Notes under the pieces: model-generated
The model's input: only the letters and a program-made list of their open reading frames with translations
Told to the model about the DNA's origin: nothing
Database searches by the model: none
Origin: Roseicella sp. DB1501
GTDB taxonomy: Bacteria; Pseudomonadota; Alphaproteobacteria; Acetobacterales; Acetobacteraceae
Assembly: GCF_013112485.1 (NCBI RefSeq)
Contig: NZ_JABFHG010000022.1
Location: 1-53,406 of the forward strand
Direction of reading: 5' to 3'
Length of the DNA: 53,406 nucleotides
Shown here: piece after piece, positions 47,591-53,406 of the stretch
How positions within the stretch are numbered: position 1 is the stretch's first letter
How the letters are laid out: the number at the start of each line of letters is the position of its first letter
Made by a program: the position numbers and the translations under genes

Positions 47591-50416
47591 CTACGCCCGA
47601 TCGGCCGCCGCACGCGGGGTCGGCATCACCGCGCCGCCGCCCTCGCCCGGCGGCGCCAGCGCCGCCTCCATGGCCAGGCGCAGGGCGCCGAGCTTGCGCT
47701 CGTTCTCGACCTTCAGGCCGAACACGTCCTTGACGTAGAAGACATCGACCGCCCGCACGCCATAGGTGGTGATGTGGGCGGAGCCGATCTGCAGCCCCTG
47801 GTCGCTGATCGCGGCGGTCACGTCGTGCAGCAGGCCCGGCCGGTCGCGGCCGTTCACCTCGATCACCGTATGGGTGTTGGAGGCGTGGTTGTCGAAGACC
47901 ACCCGCGGCGGCACGGTCACGGCGCGCAGCCGCGCCGGCTCCCGCCGCACCTTGCGGATCTCGTCCTTCAGCCGCAGCCGGCCCGACAGCGCCTGCTCGA
48001 TCAGCACCGAGAGCCGGGCAAGGCGGTGCGGCGCGTCGAAGGCGCCGCCGGCGGCGTCCTGCACCCAGAAGGTGTCGAGCGCCATGCCGTTGGTGAGCGT
48101 GTGGATGCGGGCATCGACGATGGAGGCGCCGGCGACGGCGAGCGCCCCGGCGATGCGGCTGAACAGGCCGGGATGGTCGGCGGCGTAGACGGTGATCTCG
48201 GTCACCGCCCGGCTCTCCAGCACCCGGGTCTTGACCGTGAGCGGCGCCTTGCAGGCCTCCGCCTCGCGGATCAGCTCGGCATGGCGGGCATGCGTCTCGG
48301 CATCGAAGGAGAGCCAGTAGCCGGGATAGCCGAGGCCGAGGAAATGCCCGCGGTCCGCCTCGGGCCAGCCCGCCAGCATGGCCGCCGCCGCCTCCCGCGC
48401 CCGGGCGACGCGCACGTCGCGCTCGGGCACGGAGAGCCCGCCGGCCAGCACCTCGGCCACGCGCCAGTAGACCTCGCGCAGCAGGGTCGCCTTCCAGCCG
48501 TTCCAGACCTTGGGCCCGACCGCCCGCATGTCGCAGACCGTCAGCACCAGCAGCAGCCGCAGCCGTTCGGGCGACTGCACCAGGTCGGCGATGTCGAGGA
48601 TGGTCTTCGGATCCTCGATGTCGCGCTTGAAGGCGGTCTGGCTGATCAGCAGGTGGTGCAGCACCAGCCAGGAGACGGTCTCGGTCTCCTCCGGCGTCAG
48701 GCCGAGCCTGGGGCCGAGCTCGCTGGCGATGCGGGCGCCGAGCTCCGAGTGGTCGCCGCCGCGGCCCTTGGCGATGTCGTGCAGCAGCGTCGCCATGTAG
48801 AGCGCCCGGCGCGACTGCAGCTGGCTGATCAGCTCGGAGGCGACCGGCGCCGCCTCGGCCAGCTCGCCGCGCTCGACCTGCTGCAGCACCCCGATCGCCT
48901 CGATGGTGTGCTCGTCCACCGTGTAGACATGGTAGGTGTCGAACTGCATCAGCCCGACGATGCGGCCCCAATCGGGGATGAAGCGGGTGAGGAAGCCCGT
49001 CTCGTTCATCAGCCGCAGCCAGGTGGCGGCGTCGCGGCCGGTCAGCAGGTCGAGGAAGAGGGTGTTGGCCTCCGGCGTGCCGCGCAGCTCGATCGCGTGA
49101 TGGGCGTTGCGGATCAGGGCGCGGATGGCGAGGGGGTGGATCTCCAGCTTGCGGTCCCGCGCCGCCTTCAGGATCCGCAGCATCAGGATCGGCTCGCGGG
49201 AGAAGTCGCGGTTCGGCGGCGCCGCCACCAGCTTGCCGTCGGCGAAGGCGAGGCCCGCCTCGGCCAGCGCCGCATCGCCCTGCCGCCGGGTGGCGGGCGG
49301 GCCGAGCGATGCCCGCTCGATCGCCGGCTCCAGCACCCGGGTCAGGCGGAGCACGTCCCGCACCGTCAGGAACAGGTGCTTCATGAAGCGCTCGACGCCG
49401 TCCTGCCGGCCGCGCGGGGTGTAGCCCATGCGGGCGCCGACCACGGGCTGGAAGTCGAAGGTCAGCCGGTCCTCGGCGCGGCCGGCGACGTAGTGCAGGT
49501 GGAAGCGGACGGTCCAGAGGAAGTCCCAGGCGCGGCGGATGGCGCGCGCCTCGTGCTCGGTCAGCAGGCCGCCGCCGGGGCTCTCCGGCCCGACAAGATC
49601 TGGCATGCGCTGGGTGTTGAAGGCGTAGCGGGCCAGCCAGTAGAGGGTCTGCAGGTCGCGCAGCCCGCCGCGTCCCTCCTTGACGTTCGGCTCCACCAGA
49701 TAGGGGCTGTCGCCGTAGCGCGCATGCCGGGCGGCGCGCTCGGCCCGCTTGGCGGCGAGGAAGGGGCCGAGGCCGCGCTGCTCGCGCATGCGGGCGAAGG
49801 TCTCGGTGAAGCGGTCGAAGATCGGCCGCTCGCCGGCCAGGAAGCGCGCATCGACCAGGGCGGTCATGATGGTCGCGTCCTTGGTGCTCTCGTCCAGGCA
49901 GTCCTGGATGCTGCGGGTGGCGTGCCCGACCTTCAGCCCGAGATCCCAGAGCAGGTAGAGCACGAACTCCACCACCCGCTGCGCCCGCGGACCGGCCGTC
50001 CGGTCGGAGAGGAAGAGCAGGTCGATGTCGGAATAGGGCGCCAGCACGCCGCGGCCGTAGCCACCGGTCGCGACCAGGGCGAAGGGCGGCTCGGCCAGCT
50101 CCGCGGCGCCGCGCGCCGGCACCATCGCCAGGGCGTAGTGATGGATCGCCAGCATCAGCCCGTCGCTCAGCGCCGCCAGCCAGCGGGCGGCGGCGAGGCC
50201 GGAGAGCTCATGCGCCTCGAAGCTCTCCTGCACCGTGCCCTGGATACGGCCGAGATGCCGCCGCAGCGTGTCGAGCGCATCCTCCCGGCGGATCGGGCCT
50301 CCTCCGGCTTCCCCGGTCAACTCGGCGATCAGGTCCGGGATGACACTCGGCATCTCGGCCAGCACCGGATGGCGCTGGGCGTTGGCCCGGGCGGGAAGAG
50401 CGGAGGCGGCGGTCAT
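47591..50416 (-). CDS. glnD: Bifunctional PII uridylyltransferase/uridylyl-removing enzyme
   Basis: The primary nitrogen sensor: it uridylylates PII when glutamine is low and removes UMP when it is high, thereby setting NtrB/NtrC and glutamine synthetase activity. The 941-residue protein has the nucleotidyltransferase motif GGYGRGVLAPYSDIDLLFL at residues 118-136 and a PII-UTase helical linker. The HD phosphohydrolase site is LLHDIAKGRGGDHSELG near 545, and two ACT domains lie near 735 and 840 (DHPGLFSRIAGALA, DRPGLLHDVTAAI). All parts are intact. It follows mutS by 20 bp on the same strand. Confidence 0.97.
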   Translation of the reverse strand: MTAASALPARANAQRHPVLAEMPSVIPDLIAELTGEAGGGPIRREDALDTLRRHLGRIQGTVQESFEAHELSGLAAARWLAALSDGLMLAIHHYALAMVPARGAAELAEPPFALVATGGYGRGVLAPYSDIDLLFLSDRTAGPRAQRVVEFVLYLLWDLGLKVGHATRSIQDCLDESTKDATIMTALVDARFLAGERPIFDRFTETFARMREQRGLGPFLAAKRAERAARHARYGDSPYLVEPNVKEGRGGLRDLQTLYWLARYAFNTQRMPDLVGPESPGGGLLTEHEARAIRRAWDFLWTVRFHLHYVAGRAEDRLTFDFQPVVGARMGYTPRGRQDGVERFMKHLFLTVRDVLRLTRVLEPAIERASLGPPATRRQGDAALAEAGLAFADGKLVAAPPNRDFSREPILMLRILKAARDRKLEIHPLAIRALIRNAHHAIELRGTPEANTLFLDLLTGRDAATWLRLMNETGFLTRFIPDWGRIVGLMQFDTYHVYTVDEHTIEAIGVLQQVERGELAEAAPVASELISQLQSRRALYMATLLHDIAKGRGGDHSELGARIASELGPRLGLTPEETETVSWLVLHHLLISQTAFKRDIEDPKTILDIADLVQSPERLRLLLVLTVCDMRAVGPKVWNGWKATLLREVYWRVAEVLAGGLSVPERDVRVARAREAAAAMLAGWPEADRGHFLGLGYPGYWLSFDAETHARHAELIREAEACKAPLTVKTRVLESRAVTEITVYAADHPGLFSRIAGALAVAGASIVDARIHTLTNGMALDTFWVQDAAGGAFDAPHRLARLSVLIEQALSGRLRLKDEIRKVRREPARLRAVTVPPRVVFDNHASNTHTVIEVNGRDRPGLLHDVTAAISDQGLQIGSAHITTYGVRAVDVFYVKDVFGLKVENERKLGALRLAMEAALAPPGEGGGAVMPTPRAAADRA

Positions 50417-50436
50417 TCCCGCCAGAGTAGCCGCAC

Positions 50437-53154
50437 TCAGTCGCCGGGGACAGCACCATCCAATAGGCTTTTAAGGTGATACAGCGCCTCCTGCGCCTCC
50501 CGCGGCGAGAGCGCGTCGGGATCGAGCGCCGCCAGCGCGGCCAGGGCGGGATGCGTCGCGGGAGGGGTTGCGGGCGGCATCGGCGCATCGCCGGCGCCGG
50601 CCGCGGCAGGCCGGGCAAAGAGCGGCAGCTCGTCCGAGAGCGGGTCGAGGCCCTTCGCCCGCGCCTCCAGCGCCGCCAGCACCTGCGCCGCCCGTGCCAG
50701 CACCGCGCGCGGGACGCCGGCGAGCTTCGCCACATGCAGGCCCCAGGACCGTTCGGCGGTGCCGGGCGCGACGCTATGCAGGAAGACCACCTCGCCTTTC
50801 CATTCCTTCGCACGCATCGTGGCGGGCGCGAGTTCGGGCAACTTGCCGGCGAGCGCGGTGAGTTCGTGAAAATGCGTGGCGAAGATGGTGCGGCAGCGGG
50901 TGCGGTCGTGCAGCGCCTCGAGCGCCGCCCAGGCGATGGCGAGCCCGTCCCAGGTCGCGGTGCCGCGCCCCACCTCGTCCAGCACCACCAGGCTGCGCGG
51001 CCCGGCGAGGTTCAGGATCGCCGCCGTCTCCGCCATCTCCACCATGAAGGTGGAGCGGCCGCCGGCCAGGTCGTCCGAGGCGCCGACGCGCGAGAACAGC
51101 CGGTCCACCAGGCCGAGCCGGGCGCTCTCGGCCGGCACGAAGAGCCCCGCCTGGGCCAGCACCGCGATCAGCGCATTCTGCCGCAGGAAGGTGGACTTGC
51201 CGGCCATGTTCGGGCCGGTGAGCAGGCAGATCCGCCGTCCCGGCGAGAGGTCGCAGTCATTCGGCACGAAGGCGGGGCCGCGGTTGCGGGCGAGCGCCGC
51301 CGCCACAACCGGATGGCGGCCGCCCATGATGCAGAACTCCGGCCGCGCCGTGATCTCCGGCCGGGACCAGCCGCCCTCGGCGGCGAGCTCGGCGGCGGCG
51401 GCCTGCAGGTCGATCTCCGCCAGCGCCGCGGCCGCCTCGGCGATCCCCGGCGCGGCGGCGAGGCAGAGCCCGCGCAGGTGCCGGGCGATCGCCTTCTCCC
51501 GCCGCGCCGCTTCCGCCGCCGCCTCGGACAGGCGGCGGTCGAGGGCGGCGAGGCTGGCGCAGGTGAAGCGCACGCCATTCGCCATGGTCTGGCGGTGGAT
51601 CGGGGCGAAATCGCCCGTGGCGCCGGCGGGTGGGTTGCGCAGCAGCGCCTCGCCGGCGGCGGCCGGCAGCTCGGCGAGATAGCCGAATTGCTGGTGGTGG
51701 CGGACCTTCACGCTCGCCACCCCCCAGGCCTGGGCGAGGTCGAGCTGCAGCGCGGCGATGGCGCCGCGAGCGTCGTCGCGCAGCCGCCGCAGGCCGTCGA
51801 GCTGCCCGTCATAGCCCGGCGCCACGATCCCCGGATCGTCGAGCCGCGCCGGCAGGGTCTCGGCCAGGGCGCGGGCGAGCTCCGGCGAGGGATCCTCGGC
51901 CGGGCGCAGCGCCCGGGCGCAGCCGGCGAGCAGGGGCGGGACCGGCACCAGCCCCTCCGGCTGCGCCAGCGCCTCGGCGATGGCGGCGCCGCGCGCCAGC
52001 CCGTCGCGGATCGCCGCCAGGTCGCGCGGCGCGAAGCGGTCGAGCGCCAGCCGGCCAAGGGCGCGGGCCATGTCCGGCATGCCCTTCAGCCTGGCCCGGA
52101 TCGTGGCGCGCAGCGCCGGCGCCGCCAGCAGCGCCGCCACCGCATCGTGCCGCGCCGCGATCGGCCCTGGCTCGGCCAGCGGGCAGCCGAGCCGGTCGGC
52201 GAGCAGCCGCGCCCCGGCGGCGGTCACGCTGCGGTCGACGGCGCCGAGCAGGCAGTCGCGCCCGCCGCCGCGCTCGCTTTTCAGGATCTCGAGGCTGCGG
52301 CGGGTCGCGGCATCCATCTGCAGCACGCCGCGGCCGCCGCGCGGCACCGGGCGGGAGAGATGCGGCAGGGCGCGGCCGGCCTCGCCCTTCTGGGTGGCGC
52401 GGACATAGTCGAGCGCCATCGCCGCCGCTGCCGTCTCGGCCGGCGAGAAGCTGCCGAAGCCATCCAGCGTGGCGACGCCGAAGGCCTCGGCGAGGCGCCG
52501 GGCGCCGTCGCGCGGCGGGCTCGCCTCCACGGCGCCAGGGAGCGCCGCTGCCAGCGCCGCCGGCGCCAGCACCTCGGCCGGCTCCAGCCGCGCCAGCAGC
52601 GCCGGCAGCTCGCCCGCCGCCAGCGCCTCGGTCTCGAAGGCGCCGGTCGAGAGGTCGAGCCAGGCGGCGCCGAGCCGCTCGCCCTCCTTCTCCCCCGACC
52701 TGTCTCCCTCCGGCGCCAGGGCCAGCAGCCAGGCCGGCCGCGCCGCGTCCAGCAGTGTCTCCTCGGTGACGGTGCCGGGGGTGACGAGGCGCACCACCTC
52801 GCGCCGCACCGCGCTCGCCTTGCGCCGCTTCGCCTCCTCCGGCGTCTCCATCTGCTCGGCGATGGCGACGCGGAAGCCGCGGCGGATCAGCCGTGCCAGG
52901 TAGCTCTCATGGCTGTGCGCCGGCACGCCGCACATCGGGACGCGCTCACCTTGGTGCTCGCCGCGATAGGTGAGGGCGATGTCGAGCGCCTCGGCCGCCG
53001 CCTCGGCATCGGTGAAGAACAGCTCGTAGAAATCGCCCATGCGGAAGAAGAGCAGCGCATCCGGATGCGCCGCCTTCAGCCCGAACCACTGCGCCATGGC
53101 GGGGGAGGCGCCGGCGGCGCTGGGCAGCCGGGCGGAATCGAGGGCCTGGTCCAT
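50437..53154 (-). CDS. mutS: DNA mismatch repair protein MutS
   Basis: Recognises base mismatches and small loops and starts methyl-directed or nick-directed repair. The 905-residue protein has the mismatch-reading Phe-x-Glu at Phe42 and Glu44 (FRMGDFYELFF). Connector, lever and clamp domains follow, then the ABC-type ATPase with Walker A GPNMAGKSTFLRQ near residue 647, the signature-region STFMVEMAETAAIL, Walker B LVVLDEVGRGT and ATHFHELT. The C-terminus carries the dimerisation tail ending HPALAALAALDPDALSPREA. The gene is complete. Its 5' side adjoins the right-hand terminal repeat. Confidence 0.97.
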   Translation of the reverse strand: MDQALDSARLPSAAGASPAMAQWFGLKAAHPDALLFFRMGDFYELFFTDAEAAAEALDIALTYRGEHQGERVPMCGVPAHSHESYLARLIRRGFRVAIAEQMETPEEAKRRKASAVRREVVRLVTPGTVTEETLLDAARPAWLLALAPEGDRSGEKEGERLGAAWLDLSTGAFETEALAAGELPALLARLEPAEVLAPAALAAALPGAVEASPPRDGARRLAEAFGVATLDGFGSFSPAETAAAAMALDYVRATQKGEAGRALPHLSRPVPRGGRGVLQMDAATRRSLEILKSERGGGRDCLLGAVDRSVTAAGARLLADRLGCPLAEPGPIAARHDAVAALLAAPALRATIRARLKGMPDMARALGRLALDRFAPRDLAAIRDGLARGAAIAEALAQPEGLVPVPPLLAGCARALRPAEDPSPELARALAETLPARLDDPGIVAPGYDGQLDGLRRLRDDARGAIAALQLDLAQAWGVASVKVRHHQQFGYLAELPAAAGEALLRNPPAGATGDFAPIHRQTMANGVRFTCASLAALDRRLSEAAAEAARREKAIARHLRGLCLAAAPGIAEAAAALAEIDLQAAAAELAAEGGWSRPEITARPEFCIMGGRHPVVAAALARNRGPAFVPNDCDLSPGRRICLLTGPNMAGKSTFLRQNALIAVLAQAGLFVPAESARLGLVDRLFSRVGASDDLAGGRSTFMVEMAETAAILNLAGPRSLVVLDEVGRGTATWDGLAIAWAALEALHDRTRCRTIFATHFHELTALAGKLPELAPATMRAKEWKGEVVFLHSVAPGTAERSWGLHVAKLAGVPRAVLARAAQVLAALEARAKGLDPLSDELPLFARPAAAGAGDAPMPPATPPATHPALAALAALDPDALSPREAQEALYHLKSLLDGAVPGD

Positions 53155-53279
53155 GCCGGTCTCTACCCCGTCCGCCGCCCCGGCGGCAGCCCCGGAGGCA
53201 GGTTGCTCGTTTTCGCCCGGAAACGATGCTTCGCGGCGGCGAAGCGCCCGCCTTCACGGCGGCGGCGGGGGCTGCCTAA

Positions 53280-53402
53280 CACTACCTGGGCAGTATTCGA
53301 TCTGGTGGCGGTCGGAACCGGCGTCGGCAATGCGGACAGCAGATCGGTGGGACAAGCTCAGCGAGCAGCCGCGCCATAATGGCGCGGCGCACGGCCGGCA
53401 GG
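53280..53402. repeat. Terminal inverted repeat, right copy
   Basis: Exact reverse complement of bases 1-123. With the last four bases the copy is 127 nt to the window edge, a length typical of the k-mer overlap left by short-read graph assemblers. The 125 bp between mutS and this repeat hold no gene. Confidence 0.9.
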
Positions 53403-53406
53403 CTCG

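Noticed and set aside
45080-50479. Very long plus-strand open frame (about 1800 codons) across xdhB and opposite glnD
   Set aside because: It is an alternative frame of xdhB followed by the antisense of glnD. Its translation is Arg/Ala/Gly-rich low complexity with no domain, a normal artefact of very GC-rich coding DNA.
50476-53379. Long plus-strand open frame opposite mutS (about 970 codons)
   Set aside because: Antisense shadow of mutS. The real gene on the minus strand has all MutS motifs, while this frame has none.

Overview
The window is a 53.4-kb, very GC-rich stretch of chromosome. Gene content and protein character (Bug/TctC receptors, Ysc84-type proteins, a short-type gnd, alphaproteobacterial murJ, trpS, mutS and glnD) suggest an alphaproteobacterium, most likely Acetobacteraceae (Roseomonas-like). 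That placement is inference from recall, not from a search. Both ends carry the same 123-bp sequence in opposite orientation. The right-hand copy plus the last four bases is exactly 127 nt, so the window looks like one whole assembly contig ending in a multicopy repeat.

Layout. 1-3.5 kb: terminal repeat, a 5'-truncated carbohydrate-binding-module gene, a tyrosine recombinase, an SH3-domain membrane protein and a NikR-type regulator. 3.5-8 kb: a minus-strand surface-glycan operon containing a protein made of two fused glycosyltransferases. 8-12 kb: a family-5 solute-binding protein, an alpha/beta hydrolase and a peptidoglycan-binding protein. 12-17 kb: murJ, trpS and an ABC exporter. 17-26 kb: mostly minus-strand accessory genes (YgjP-like metallopeptidase, cupin plus DapA-like aldolase, CPBP protease, YcgN, tandem SYLF proteins, histidine phosphatase, Bug receptor) and a plus-strand TauD-like dioxygenase. 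26-31.3 kb: a compact six-gene minus-strand operon joining a PotABCD-type ABC importer to allA and puuE. 31.5-36.6 kb: a divergent urease operon ureDABCEF, a collapsed ureG and hupE/ureJ. 36.6-40 kb: a wrecked MFS gene, cyanase, a thioesterase plus Bug receptor, and an RraA-like protein. 40-42.1 kb: two convergent, less GC-rich glycan genes. 42.1-53.2 kb: gnd-gntK, xdhAB, glnD and mutS.

The unifying theme is scavenging nitrogen from purines, ureides, urea and cyanate. XdhAB makes urate. PuuE and AllA act on allantoin and ureidoglycolate, and AllA releases urea. Urease and cyanase yield ammonia. GlnD is the PII-modifying sensor at the head of the Ntr cascade. A -24/-12 (sigma-54) motif sits correctly placed before the ureide operon. 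A perfect one lies before cynS, although it also forms a hairpin, and a weaker one lies before xdhA. Uricase, HIU hydrolase, OHCU decarboxylase, allantoicase and xdhC are not in the window.

The points most worth a second look are: ureG reduced to a 46-codon in-frame remnant inside an otherwise intact urease operon; a NikR homologue that has lost three of four canonical nickel ligands; a family of intergenic elements with five consecutive hairpins that show compensatory base changes and start at gene stop codons; and a second family of terminator-like hairpins. No tRNA, rRNA or CRISPR array was recognised.
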